Below, one piece after another: positions 6,798 to 14,916 of a stretch of 27,769 nucleotides of DNA. The first letter of the stretch is position 1, and each line of letters starts with the position of its first letter. The position numbers and the translations under genes were made by a program. The notes beneath the pieces are model-generated. The model searched no databases, was not told the origin of the DNA, and saw only the letters and a program-made list of their open reading frames with translations. This DNA is from CAYQCN01 sp964415975 (lineage in GTDB: Bacteria; Patescibacteriota; Saccharimonadia; QS-5-54-17), in contig CAYQCN010000009.1 in assembly GCA_964415975.1 (NCBI GenBank), positions 1-27,769 of the forward strand, in the 5' to 3' direction.

Positions 6798-8753
6798 TTA
6801 ACTTCTGCTTTGAGTATTTGTACTTGAAGTGTTATGTCTTTTTTGCGGTTTTTTCTTTTTATTGCTGTGTCCTGGTGTGACTACATTTACTACCGGTATC
6901 GCCATAGCTACCCGTCCGGTATGTTCAAACAAAAAGCTGTTTATCTCATCGCGTAATTCTTGCTTGAAATGTTTGATGTCGCTACGTTTTATGCGTTGCT
7001 TTGTAAATTCTCGCAAATGCTTACGCAAACTTTCTATAAGCTCGGTGTTTTCTTGCATATGTATAAAGCCGCGAGCAACAATATCGGGACTGCTTAATAT
7101 ACGCTTGGTCTGTTTATCTATAGTCAGCACTGCTACAACGATTCCGTCATTGCTTAGCAGCAAACGGTCTTTAATGACTAAGTTCGGCACCAAAGTTCCA
7201 GTCTGGTCGACCAAAATCGATCCAGCAGGTACCTCTCCATCGTGTTTCATGTTGCCTTTAGAGTCAAAAGAAAGCACTTGGCCATTATCTATAAGAGCTA
7301 CATTTTGCTTGCTCACTCCTGCCTGTTCGGCAATCTCTTCGTATCTTTTGCGCTTACTAAACTCGGCATGATTTGGCAATATATATCGGGGCTGAACCAT
7401 CTCTATCATCTCTTTTATCTCATCTCGGTTGGCATGACCCGAAACGTGCAACGGACCACAGCCATCAATCTCATGGGTTTGGTGGCGCAAAACTGTTGCT
7501 CCAGTGCGCATCAATGAGTTGACTACATTTGTAACCGATACTTCATTGCCGGGTATTGGATTCGAGCTAAAAACAATCGTGTCAGAGTCTTTGAGCTTTA
7601 CATGGTTGTGGTCACCAGTAGACATTCGCTGCAATGAGGCGTTAGGTTCCCCTTGCGAACCGGTACACAAAATGGTCACATCCCGATCTTTCTTATTTGC
7701 TACCTCTTTCATGGAAATAATAGTACCTCTTGGTACTTTTATGTAGCCAAGCTTGACGGCAAGCTCTACCGTACTAAGCATACTGCGACCATCTAAAGCA
7801 ACTTGGCGGCCACTCTCTGCAGCGGCATTGATAATCATCTGAAATCTGTTGATGTTGGAGGAGAAAGTAGAAATCAACACACGTCCAGGTGATTGATGCA
7901 ATATATCGTGAAAGCTTTGCTCTAGAGTGTGCTCGGTTGCGGTTCTGCCGGGATTTTCGGTGTTGGTACTTTCGCTCATCAACAACAACACATCGTCTTT
8001 GCCTAGCTCCTTGAGTCGGTCTAAATCAGTAGGATGATTATCCAGCGGCTCTGGGTCTAAACGAAAGTCGCCAGTGTGGATTATATTGCCAACCGGTGTC
8101 TGTATACGCAATGCAGTCGAGTCGGGTATCGAGTGTGTTACACGTATTAACTCTATATAAAACGGGCCGACCTTTAACTTTTCATGATTGTCTATATTCA
8201 TAGCCACAGTCTCTGGTTCGAAATCTAAGTCTAGATCGCTATCTGTAATCTGCTTCTCCACCATGCCAATAGTAAAATGCGAACCATAAACAGGGGCAGG
8301 TATCTTAGGGATTATGTAAGGAGCCGCTCCGATGTGGTCTAAGTGGCCATGGGTCAACACATAACCACGAACTTTATGCTTGATTGATTCTAAATAAGTA
8401 ATATCCGGAATGGCATAGTTGATGCCAGGTAGATCTAGACCAAGATTAAACCCAACGTCAACCACTATCGCATCATCGCCATACTCTATGACTGCCATAT
8501 TCTTACTTCCGACTCCGTCTTGACCGCCTAAAGGCGTAACCTTAAGCTTAAGCTCTCCATTGTCTAGTTCGTTGACCTTTTTTTGACGTATCTGCAACTT
8601 GGCTTTATCGGCGTCAGTTACAACATCGCTAAATAAAGCTTGTTTATTGGCGTCGTCTTGATTTCGCTTTAGCTCACGCGATGCAGCATGAAAGTTGCGG
8701 CGATTATTTTTTTGTTGCTTCTTCCCATTGTTGTGACTGTTGTTTTGTGACAT
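6798..8753 (-). CDS. rnj: Ribonuclease J (metallo-beta-lactamase/beta-CASP)
   Basis: RNase J is a two-metal exo/endoribonuclease that matures and degrades RNA from the 5' end. The 651-residue protein has a basic, Asn/Lys/Gln-rich N-terminal extension of ~65 residues. The metallo-beta-lactamase core follows, with the metal-binding THGHLDHIGA (H135, H137, D139, H140), the HTGDFRLDPEP segment and later SGHANRDEI and LPNHAE motifs. The C-terminal domain is followed by a basic tail. AAGGA precedes the ATG by 6 nt. The start is 1 bp from the end of the upstream glycosylase gene, and pnp lies two genes upstream, so the two decay enzymes share an operon. Confidence 0.97.
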   Translation of the reverse strand: MSQNNSHNNGKKQQKNNRRNFHAASRELKRNQDDANKQALFSDVVTDADKAKLQIRQKKVNELDNGELKLKVTPLGGQDGVGSKNMAVIEYGDDAIVVDVGFNLGLDLPGINYAIPDITYLESIKHKVRGYVLTHGHLDHIGAAPYIIPKIPAPVYGSHFTIGMVEKQITDSDLDLDFEPETVAMNIDNHEKLKVGPFYIELIRVTHSIPDSTALRIQTPVGNIIHTGDFRLDPEPLDNHPTDLDRLKELGKDDVLLLMSESTNTENPGRTATEHTLEQSFHDILHQSPGRVLISTFSSNINRFQMIINAAAESGRQVALDGRSMLSTVELAVKLGYIKVPRGTIISMKEVANKKDRDVTILCTGSQGEPNASLQRMSTGDHNHVKLKDSDTIVFSSNPIPGNEVSVTNVVNSLMRTGATVLRHQTHEIDGCGPLHVSGHANRDEIKEMIEMVQPRYILPNHAEFSKRKRYEEIAEQAGVSKQNVALIDNGQVLSFDSKGNMKHDGEVPAGSILVDQTGTLVPNLVIKDRLLLSNDGIVVAVLTIDKQTKRILSSPDIVARGFIHMQENTELIESLRKHLREFTKQRIKRSDIKHFKQELRDEINSFLFEHTGRVAMAIPVVNVVTPGHSNKKKKPQKRHNTSSTNTQSRS

Positions 8754-8754
8754 C

Positions 8755-9345
8755 TTATTTCCTTTCTTGTTTTAAGTTGTCGTTGTCAATCTGATTGATG
8801 ATTGCAGGGATGGATGCGAAGTCTTGTTGTAAAGTCTCGCGCATTCCCCCGTTATATAAAGCGGCGGCTGGGTGATATAGGGGTAAAAATACCCTGTCCT
8901 TGAGTCGCTTAGGCCGGCCATGAACTTGACTAATCTTTAGCCCCGGCAGAAAAACGTTCATAGAGAATCTACCGAGCGTAATGATAAGTTTTGGTTCAAT
9001 CACGTCCACCTGCCTAAGGAGGAAGGGCATAAAAGCCTCTATCTCTTCAGGCAGCGGGTCGCGATTTTGGGGAGGCCGATACTTAACAATATTAGTAATA
9101 TATATATCGCTACGATTGAGCTCAATCGATGCCAGCATTTCATTTAAAAACTTGCCAGCAGCACCGACAAAGGGCTCGCCCTGCTCATCCTCCTTTTTAC
9201 CAGGAGCCTCCCCAATCATCACTATGTCTGCGTCGTGATTGCCGGCTCCAAACACTAGCCGGCTGGCCGATTTGGCCAATTCAGGCGCCAAAGAAACATC
9301 TAGTATCTCTTGCTCTATAGCACTTAACTGTTGCTGTTTATTCAT
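8755..9345 (-). CDS. Family 4-type uracil-DNA glycosylase lacking Fe-S cysteines
   Basis: Uracil-DNA glycosylases remove uracil from DNA as the first step of base excision repair. The 196-residue protein shows the family 4 motif GEAPGKKEDEQGEPFVGAAG (residues 45-64), NIVKYRPPQNRDPLPEE (85-101) and the active-site HPAAAL (158-163). Family 4 members normally bind a [4Fe-4S] cluster through four cysteines: two near the N-terminus, one in 'VKCRPP' and one about 16 residues later. Here those positions are non-cysteine (Tyr at 89, Ala/Phe at 104-105) and the whole protein contains no cysteine at all. It lies 75 bp after pnp and 1 bp before rnj. The start has only a weak GAG ribosome site. Confidence 0.92.
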   Translation of the reverse strand: MNKQQQLSAIEQEILDVSLAPELAKSASRLVFGAGNHDADIVMIGEAPGKKEDEQGEPFVGAAGKFLNEMLASIELNRSDIYITNIVKYRPPQNRDPLPEEIEAFMPFLLRQVDVIEPKLIITLGRFSMNVFLPGLKISQVHGRPKRLKDRVFLPLYHPAAALYNGGMRETLQQDFASIPAIINQIDNDNLKQERK

Positions 9346-9420
9346 TTACTCAAAAACAACCCTTGAATGTTAAGTATATGCTCGGACTCCACCTATCAGA
9401 TGGCTACCTATAAGCATCAA

Positions 9421-11556
9421 TCAGGCTGAACCTTCATCTTGAGCGGCGCGCCTACTGAGCTTGAGTCTGCCCATGTCATCTACAGATATCAGCTTAACTT
9501 TAACAGTATCGCCTTCGCTCAACTCTTTATTTATGTCTTCTATGCGTCTATCGTCAAGTTCTGATATGTGCAGCAAACCGTCTTTACCTGGCATAATCTC
9601 AACAAACGCACCATACTCCATCACCTTGACCACTTTACCCTCATACACAGATCCAACTTCTGGATCTTCAGTAAGGTTCTTGATTGTCTCTAGGGCATCT
9701 TCTGCACCTTGAGCGTTGCCCGGCTCTCCTGCTATATAAACCAGGCCGTCTTCTTGAATATCTATCTGGGCGCCAGTCTCTTCAGTAATACCCTGAATAG
9801 TTTCCCCGCCACGACCAATCACATCGCCAATCTTGTCGGGATTAATTCGATGCTGAATTATGCGTGGTGCCTGTGGATTCAGTTCTTTGCGTGGCTCGGC
9901 AATAGTCTCGAGCATGCTCTCCAATATATGAAGCCGCCCTGTGCGAGCCCTATCGAGAGCCTCTTCTAGTATGTCTGCTGTTATACCCTTGATCTTGATA
10001 TCCATCTGCAGAGCTGTAATGCCTTCTTTGGTTCCTGCCACTTTAAAGTCCATGTCTCCCAAAAAGTCCTCGCCACCAATAATGTCCGAAAGAATCTCAT
10101 AATCCCCATCCTCATCCATTATTAGTCCCATAGCTATACCAGAAACTGGTCGCTTCAGTGGAATACCAGCATCCATCATACTTAATGTGCCAGCACATAC
10201 ACTAGCCATAGAGGTCGAGCCGTTGCTTGTTAATACCTCTGAAACCGTACGTATCACATAAGGAAACTCGTCTTGACTTGGTACAACCGCTGAAAGACCG
10301 CGTTCTGCTAAGGCTCCATGGCCAATTTCACGCCGCCCAGGGCCTCGCATTGGCCGAGTTTCACCAGTAGAATAGCCGGGAAAGTTGTAGTGGTGCATGA
10401 AATGCTTTTTGGTATCTTCCTCCATAGTATCTACTAGCAACGCAAAGTTTGGCGAGGCTAAAGTAGTAATGTTGAGTACTTGTGTAGTTCCTCTTGTAAA
10501 CAGCCCCGAGCCATGTACGCGGGGCAACAAATCTACCTCGGAGCTTAAATCGCGAACTTCATCTATTTGACGATTATCTGGCCGAGCTTTGTCCTTGACC
10601 ACTGCCCTTCTTACATCAGCTTTTATAGCGTCACTAAAGGCTGCTTCTATGTGAGCTCTTTCAAAACGATCTGGATGTTCACTGCCAAAATGCTCAAAAA
10701 CCTCTTCAAGCAAATTATTATAGGCCTTATGCCTTTCGTAATGATGCTCATGTCGCATAGCTGGGCCAAGCCTATCAGCCAAGAACTCCTCCATTTTAGC
10801 CTCAAGCTCTTGATCAGTTTTTTCTACTTCATACTCCATCGGCTGCGGCTTGACTTTCTCGGCAAGCTCCTTTTGCAGAGCTATCAATGGCTGAATAGTT
10901 TCATGAGCAAGCCTCAGGGCTTTTAGCATAGTCTCCTCATCTACCTCGTCAGCGCCAGCTTCGACCATCATGATAGCTTCTTTAGTTCCGGCCACTGTCA
11001 AATCTAACTGGCTACTTTCCATTTGTGCAGCACCAGGAAGTGCAACCAGCTCACCATCAATCATGCCGACATTGACTCCAGCTACCGGGCCTTCAAACGG
11101 AGCGCCGGTCAGCATCAGAGCGCTTGAAATAGCTGTCATAGCCAGAATCTCGGTACTGTTCTCTGAGTCGGTGCTCAAAACAGTTGCCACCGCCTGAACC
11201 TCATTGTGAAAACCTTTAGGAAATAAAGGTCTAATTGGACGATCTATAAGGCGAGCCGCTAGGGTTGCCGCTTCACTGGCTCTACCTTCTCGCTTCATGA
11301 AGCGACTTCCAGATATCTTGCCAGCTGCATACATCTTTTCTTCGTAATCAATCATCAAAGGGAAGAAGTCGGCACCATCTCTAGGCTTGTGGTCTACCAC
11401 TGCCGTACCTAATACAACTGTATCTTTATAGCGCACTGTCACTGCACCGTCTGCCAAAAAGGCCAGCCGGCCAGTTTCGATTGTTAACTTATCACCGCAA
11501 AACTCAGTCTCAACAGTGATAATATCATCGCCAAATGGATTGATTGTCTGTCCCAT
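9421..11556 (-). CDS. pnp: Polynucleotide phosphorylase
   Basis: PNPase is a phosphorolytic 3'-5' exoribonuclease and a core part of RNA decay. The 711-residue protein has the standard order. First is RNase PH domain 1 (from VRYKDTVVLGTAVV), then an all-helical linker and RNase PH domain 2 with the catalytic acidic cluster in DIIGGEDFLGDMDFKVAGT. A KH domain with GXXG loop GRGG (INPDKIGDVIGRGGETI) and a C-terminal S1 domain (VGSVYEGKVVKVMEYGAFVE) complete it. GGAG lies 4 nt before the ATG. As in E. coli, the gene follows rpsO and has a long stem-loop in its leader. The stop is TGA. Confidence 0.98.
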   Translation of the reverse strand: MGQTINPFGDDIITVETEFCGDKLTIETGRLAFLADGAVTVRYKDTVVLGTAVVDHKPRDGADFFPLMIDYEEKMYAAGKISGSRFMKREGRASEAATLAARLIDRPIRPLFPKGFHNEVQAVATVLSTDSENSTEILAMTAISSALMLTGAPFEGPVAGVNVGMIDGELVALPGAAQMESSQLDLTVAGTKEAIMMVEAGADEVDEETMLKALRLAHETIQPLIALQKELAEKVKPQPMEYEVEKTDQELEAKMEEFLADRLGPAMRHEHHYERHKAYNNLLEEVFEHFGSEHPDRFERAHIEAAFSDAIKADVRRAVVKDKARPDNRQIDEVRDLSSEVDLLPRVHGSGLFTRGTTQVLNITTLASPNFALLVDTMEEDTKKHFMHHYNFPGYSTGETRPMRGPGRREIGHGALAERGLSAVVPSQDEFPYVIRTVSEVLTSNGSTSMASVCAGTLSMMDAGIPLKRPVSGIAMGLIMDEDGDYEILSDIIGGEDFLGDMDFKVAGTKEGITALQMDIKIKGITADILEEALDRARTGRLHILESMLETIAEPRKELNPQAPRIIQHRINPDKIGDVIGRGGETIQGITEETGAQIDIQEDGLVYIAGEPGNAQGAEDALETIKNLTEDPEVGSVYEGKVVKVMEYGAFVEIMPGKDGLLHISELDDRRIEDINKELSEGDTVKVKLISVDDMGRLKLSRRAAQDEGSA

Positions 11557-11573
11557 AAACTCCTCTTTCTTGC

Positions 11574-11622
11574 TGTGCAGCAGAGGTCAGGTATCAATAA
11601 ATACCTACATCTCTACTGCACA
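11574..11622 (-). promoter_or_regulatory. Large stem-loop in the pnp leader
   Basis: The 49-nt segment folds into a stacked hairpin. The outer stem is TGTGCAG/CTGCACA (7 bp), then AGAG/CTCT (4 bp), then AGGTAT/ATACCT (6 bp) around a 6-nt loop, with small internal loops. It ends 10 nt before the pnp Shine-Dalgarno. In E. coli a stem-loop in the same rpsO-pnp position is cut by RNase III and used by PNPase to repress itself. The same role here is inference. Confidence 0.65.
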
Positions 11623-11719
11623 AAATAGTTATTTTTTAAATATGCCTTGTCTCGGCCTGTCTACCATCCCCAATCTATTTCCCCGCGCTCAGGCGAAACA
11701 AGTCTAGAACGGCTCGTGA

Positions 11720-11980
11720 TTAACGACGAATCTTCAGCTCTTTGACTACCTTTTGATAGCTGTCATTATCTTGCTCTTTTAAGTAATCAAGCAGTCGACG
11801 ACGCTTGCCTACCATCTGCAGCAATCCTCGACGGGAGTGATGATCGTGCGAGTGAGTCTTTAAGTGTTGCGTAAGCGACTCGATCCTCTCAGTCAATTGC
11901 CCAATTTGCACTTCTGATGAACCGGTGTCATCGGCATGCTTAGCTAAATTCGTCTGGTTTTTAGGCTTAGTTTCCACCAT
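11720..11980 (-). CDS. rpsO: 30S ribosomal protein S15
   Basis: S15 is a primary 16S rRNA-binding protein of the 30S platform. The 86-residue product carries the signature DTGSSEVQIGQLTERI, then HLKTHSHDHHSRRGLLQMVG and KRRRLLDYL. GGAG lies only 2 nt before the ATG but 5 nt before the GTG that follows directly, so the true start may be the GTG one codon in. The gene sits between truB and pnp, the ancestral order. The 163-bp gap before pnp contains the pnp leader hairpin. Confidence 0.97.
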   Translation of the reverse strand: MVETKPKNQTNLAKHADDTGSSEVQIGQLTERIESLTQHLKTHSHDHHSRRGLLQMVGKRRRLLDYLKEQDNDSYQKVVKELKIRR

Positions 11981-12072
11981 ATCTCCATTTATGTTAGCAG
12001 CTATAAGCGGCCCTGTACAGTAGGGGCCAAAAAATTATTCCTTTATAATACCACTTTGATAGATTAATGCAA
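11981..12072 (-). promoter_or_regulatory. rpsO promoter and leader
   Basis: TTGCAT (12067-12072) and TATTAT (12045-12050) are 16 bp apart on the minus strand. The transcript would begin near 12038 and carry a GGCCC/GGGCC hairpin (12009-12013 with 12024-12028, 10-nt loop) before the start codon. S15 often represses its own mRNA by binding such leaders. That role is inferred from family knowledge only. Confidence 0.45.
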
Positions 12073-12091
12073 GATTTGGATTTTTATACAC

Positions 12092-12769
12092 CTAAGCTGC
12101 CCGGAGACTGTCACGTAACTTTTCTGCAGAATCATTGGGCGACAACGCATCCTCAACACTATAAGGACCGATTTTAATACGTCTCAAAGCTTTAAGATAT
12201 CCACCTGTGCCTATATGATCCCCAACATCTCTAGCTAGGCTGCGTATGTAAGTACCCTTAGAAACCTGACAACTAAAACACAAGTTGGGGTATTCGTATT
12301 TTATTCTGCCAATGTCATAAACTGTAACAAGTCTTGGACTTAGTTCGATATCCTCGCCCGATCGAGCGCGAGCATAGGCTCGCCTGCCTCCTGTCTTAAT
12401 GGCAGAATGCTTGGGTGGTATTTGCTCTATATGACCAATAAACCCGTCTAAGGCTCGTTCCACTTGGCTTTGACTTGGAGGTGAAGGTTTTTTTGCTTGC
12501 TCGGTGCTTACGATAATATTTCCCTCACCATCGTCTGTGTCAGACGTAAAACCCAACTTTACTTCTGCATCATAAGTTTTATCAAGGCCCATGAAACTGT
12601 CTTGTTGCTTGCAGGCCGAACCCACCACGACTATGAGTAATCCAGTAGCCATCGGATCAAGCGTGCCGGCATGACCCATTTTCTTTACATCTAGTTTCGG
12701 ACGAAGCTTGCGAATTACATCAAAACTGCTCCAACCGATCGGTTTGTCGATTAATATTATGCCGTCCAT
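12092..12769 (-). CDS. truB: tRNA pseudouridine(55) synthase TruB
   Basis: TruB makes pseudouridine 55 in the T-loop of tRNAs. The 225-residue protein opens MDGIILIDKPIGWSSFDV and has the catalytic HAGTLDPMATGLL with Asp38. The substrate-binding YDAEVKLGFTSDTDD and the later VSKGTYIRSLARDVG motif are also present. It is shorter than E. coli TruB (314) because the long C-terminal PUA-containing part is reduced. A sigma70-like promoter places transcription at the ATG itself. It follows the degenerate DHH gene by 53 bp and precedes rpsO, as nrnA-truB-rpsO do in many bacteria. Confidence 0.96.
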   Translation of the reverse strand: MDGIILIDKPIGWSSFDVIRKLRPKLDVKKMGHAGTLDPMATGLLIVVVGSACKQQDSFMGLDKTYDAEVKLGFTSDTDDGEGNIIVSTEQAKKPSPPSQSQVERALDGFIGHIEQIPPKHSAIKTGGRRAYARARSGEDIELSPRLVTVYDIGRIKYEYPNLCFSCQVSKGTYIRSLARDVGDHIGTGGYLKALRRIKIGPYSVEDALSPNDSAEKLRDSLRAA

Positions 12770-12775
12770 ACAAGT

Positions 12776-12804
12776 AGATTATTCTGGAATCAACACAAGC
12801 TCAA
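12776..12804 (-). promoter_or_regulatory. truB promoter, predicting a leaderless mRNA
   Basis: TTGAGC (12799-12804), 17 bp, TAATCT (12776-12781), then 6 nt and the ATG at 12769. By standard geometry the A of ATG is the first transcribed base. There is no Shine-Dalgarno. Confidence 0.6.
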
Positions 12805-12822
12805 ACCTAGCAGAAGCTTAAA

Positions 12823-14367
12823 TTAATCCTGACCCTGCTGGTCTTGCGGATCTTGCAAGGCTTGCTCTACCGCTCTGCGAGCAGAATTGAGGCCTTCTTC
12901 TTTGTCCTGGGTCTGAGGCGGTTGATTGTTGCCAGCCTGATCGGCAGCTTTTGGCTGAGACTGGGTTTGAGCTGGTTGGTTATTTTGGTTCTGGTTTGTA
13001 GGATTTTGCTTTGATTGATTTTGGGCTGGGGATTGTGGCTGAGTTTTTTCTGTATTCATAGCTGCCATTGGCGCATCACTATTATCTGCGCTTGGAGGTT
13101 CAACCACTTTTCCTTGACTAGCAACCTGTTGTTGGTAGCTGCTTGCAGTCGCGGGCTGACTCGCCGAAGGCTGCGACTGAGGGGGTGGCGGTGCCTGTGC
13201 TGGAGGCGGACTGGACTTAATCTGCTGCGATGAATTGACGGCTGCGCTGCCAGTATTAGACTGGGATGAATCATTAGTTTGAGCTGGAGGTTCGGCGCTA
13301 GGGCTAGACGGCCGATTTTCTGGAGTCTGAGTCTTAGGCGACTGAGACATCTTTGGCTGTGGCTGGGCTTGTGGTTGGGCTTGATTGGCAAGCGCCCCTT
13401 TTTCATCATCATTAGCACTGCTGTTTCGATTTGAATCTTGACGCACATTAAAAGATTGTTGGCTTTGCTGCTGATTATCACCCCCCTCAGAAGCTTGCTT
13501 ACGAATCTGAAAGCCATTATCTGGCTGATCTTTGCCAGGACTAGGCGCTGAGGCGTTTGCGTCTGGTTTGTTGTCTTGGCTGCCAGCAACAGCCTGCGGC
13601 TTTTCTGGCCTAGATAGGTGCTCGATAATATCTGACTGCTTAGCGCCAGCCGCTAGAAGCTGGGCTGACATAGTCATTACTTTCGGCGTAGTAGAAGGGT
13701 TTGTAAAGTGATTGGTTTTGTCGATAATTCCTGTTAATAGTGCGGTAGCGATCACATCATCTAGCATGCCACTACCAAGGGCTTCTGACATGCTCATCAC
13801 CATCTCACACACTGAACTGGCCTGTGGTTCACTCCAGTTTAATGAGCTACCATCGGAACCCTCTTGCGGTTGAGTGTTTATTAGTAAAAACTGCGTGTTC
13901 TGAGCTAACTTTTCCTCACTACGCACTTTTTCATCGACATCAGATTTAGAATGAGCCCCTACTCCTACAACTGCATCGCAATGGTACTCTCCATAGCTAA
14001 AAGATGCATCCTCTTCACTAAAAGATCCGTTATATGGAGTTATATAAATTTTCAGCTTGTTGTCTTCATTAACATATTTTAAGTTGTCGGCCTCTACCCG
14101 GCTCTGGTCAAGCTCTACTACAAAATCACGTTGGCCTTGCAACTCCGTGTTCACCATATCAGACTTCAAAAAATCTAACTGAGAAGGCAAGGGTTGGCTT
14201 ATGACAACTTCAGCAACTTTATCTAGTTTTTGCAGCAAAAGGTGCAAGCCAATAGCAGCCGATATGTCATCTTTGGTTGGGTTTTGGCTTGTCGTTATTA
14301 CAACATTTACTGCCCCTCGTAGAGACTCTACAAGTTGCTGCTTCACCGACGAGGCATCGTTTTCCAT
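12823..14367 (-). CDS. Degenerate DHH-family (NrnA-like) protein with a long disordered tail
   Basis: The first ~260 residues have the shape of a DHH/NrnA phosphoesterase: an N-terminal VVITTSQNPTKDDISAAIGLHLLLQKL, a CDAVVGVGA strand, and an ALLTGIIDKTNHFTNPSTTPKVM segment. Catalytic residues are missing: the 'HxxPDxDA' motif reads SQNPTKDDIS and the DHH triplet position reads INTQPQ. The last ~250 residues are almost only Gln, Pro, Ser, Asn and Ala, hence disordered. Its place before truB matches nrnA. I start at ATG 14367 (514 residues): the upstream TTG is part of a TTGACA -35 box. It may be a scaffold or binding protein. The function is unknown. Confidence 0.75.
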   Translation of the reverse strand: MENDASSVKQQLVESLRGAVNVVITTSQNPTKDDISAAIGLHLLLQKLDKVAEVVISQPLPSQLDFLKSDMVNTELQGQRDFVVELDQSRVEADNLKYVNEDNKLKIYITPYNGSFSEEDASFSYGEYHCDAVVGVGAHSKSDVDEKVRSEEKLAQNTQFLLINTQPQEGSDGSSLNWSEPQASSVCEMVMSMSEALGSGMLDDVIATALLTGIIDKTNHFTNPSTTPKVMTMSAQLLAAGAKQSDIIEHLSRPEKPQAVAGSQDNKPDANASAPSPGKDQPDNGFQIRKQASEGGDNQQQSQQSFNVRQDSNRNSSANDDEKGALANQAQPQAQPQPKMSQSPKTQTPENRPSSPSAEPPAQTNDSSQSNTGSAAVNSSQQIKSSPPPAQAPPPPQSQPSASQPATASSYQQQVASQGKVVEPPSADNSDAPMAAMNTEKTQPQSPAQNQSKQNPTNQNQNNQPAQTQSQPKAADQAGNNQPPQTQDKEEGLNSARRAVEQALQDPQDQQGQD

Positions 14368-14374
14368 AACCCTT

Positions 14375-14403
14375 ACGCTACTTGACACCCCTAGTTTTGT
14401 CAA
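14375..14403 (-). promoter_or_regulatory. Promoter of the DHH-like gene, predicting a leaderless mRNA
   Basis: A perfect TTGACA (14398-14403), 17 bp, TAGCGT (14375-14380), then 7 nt and the ATG at 14367. The TTG of the -35 box would otherwise look like an in-frame start 12 codons upstream. Confidence 0.7.
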
Positions 14404-14466
14404 TCTAATTCAAACCTAAATAACTGATGATTACCTATGCAAGCTAGATCCGTATCGCCACAAGTC

Positions 14467-14495
14467 TTTACAAACTATTTAAAAGCAAGTATAGT
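14467..14495 (+). promoter_or_regulatory. rpsT promoter
   Basis: TTTACA (14467-14472) and TATAGT (14490-14495) are 17 bp apart, close to the sigma70 ideal. Transcription would start near 14502, giving a ~31-nt leader that includes AGGAG before the ATG at 14533. Confidence 0.75.
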
Positions 14496-14532
14496 CTCAT
14501 CTGACTAATAAGTGAGTAAAAATAGGAGCATT

Positions 14533-14916
14533 ATGCCTATTATCCAATCTGCCGCCAAGCGCGTCCGACAAGACAAGACAAGATACCGTCGCAATCTCAG
14601 CTACAAAAGAGCTATGAAAAGTGCTGTCAAAAATGTGACTGACGCCGTATCAAGTGGCGACGAAAAAGCCGCCAAGGAGCAACTGCCTTTAGCTCAGAAG
14701 GCCATAGATAAAGCCGTAAAGCAGGGTGTAGTCCACAAGAACACAGCTTCCCGCAAGAAATCTCAATTAATACACCAGATTGAAACAGCTTTTGGCGATA
14801 AAAAAGCCACACCTAAAAGTAAAGACTCGAATCAGACAAAGTCTACCGCCAAGAAAAATTCGACATCAAAAACAAAATCCAGTTCTGCAACGGCCAAATC
14901 CAAGGCATCCAACTAA
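14533..14916 (+). CDS. rpsT: 30S ribosomal protein S20 with a basic low-complexity tail
   Basis: S20 binds 16S rRNA at the base of the 30S body. The first ~85 residues match S20 (MPIIQSAAKRVRQDKTRYRR, then KAIDKAVKQGVVHKNTASRKKSQL). A tail of ~40 residues follows, made almost entirely of Lys, Ser, Thr and Ala, taking the protein to 127 residues against ~87 in E. coli. The ATG is supported by AGGAG four nt upstream; an in-frame TTG at 14512 lacks such support. It has its own promoter, diverges from the DHH-like gene, and its TAA overlaps the holA stop by 4 bp. Confidence 0.95.
   Translation: MPIIQSAAKRVRQDKTRYRRNLSYKRAMKSAVKNVTDAVSSGDEKAAKEQLPLAQKAIDKAVKQGVVHKNTASRKKSQLIHQIETAFGDKKATPKSKDSNQTKSTAKKNSTSKTKSSSATAKSKASN

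Noticed and set aside
9373..9378. TATACT as a leaderless promoter for the glycosylase gene
   Set aside because: It is 27 nt before the ATG with no -35; it could be an ordinary promoter but does not fit the leaderless pattern.
9379..9420. Terminator between pnp and the glycosylase gene
   Set aside because: Only a weak CCATCT/AGGTGG stem with a 3-nt loop and no T-run.
13056..13589. A 177-codon frame inside the DHH-like gene
   Set aside because: It is a shifted reading of the Gln/Pro-rich tail, whose codon bias keeps other frames open; the parent gene has the promoter and homology.
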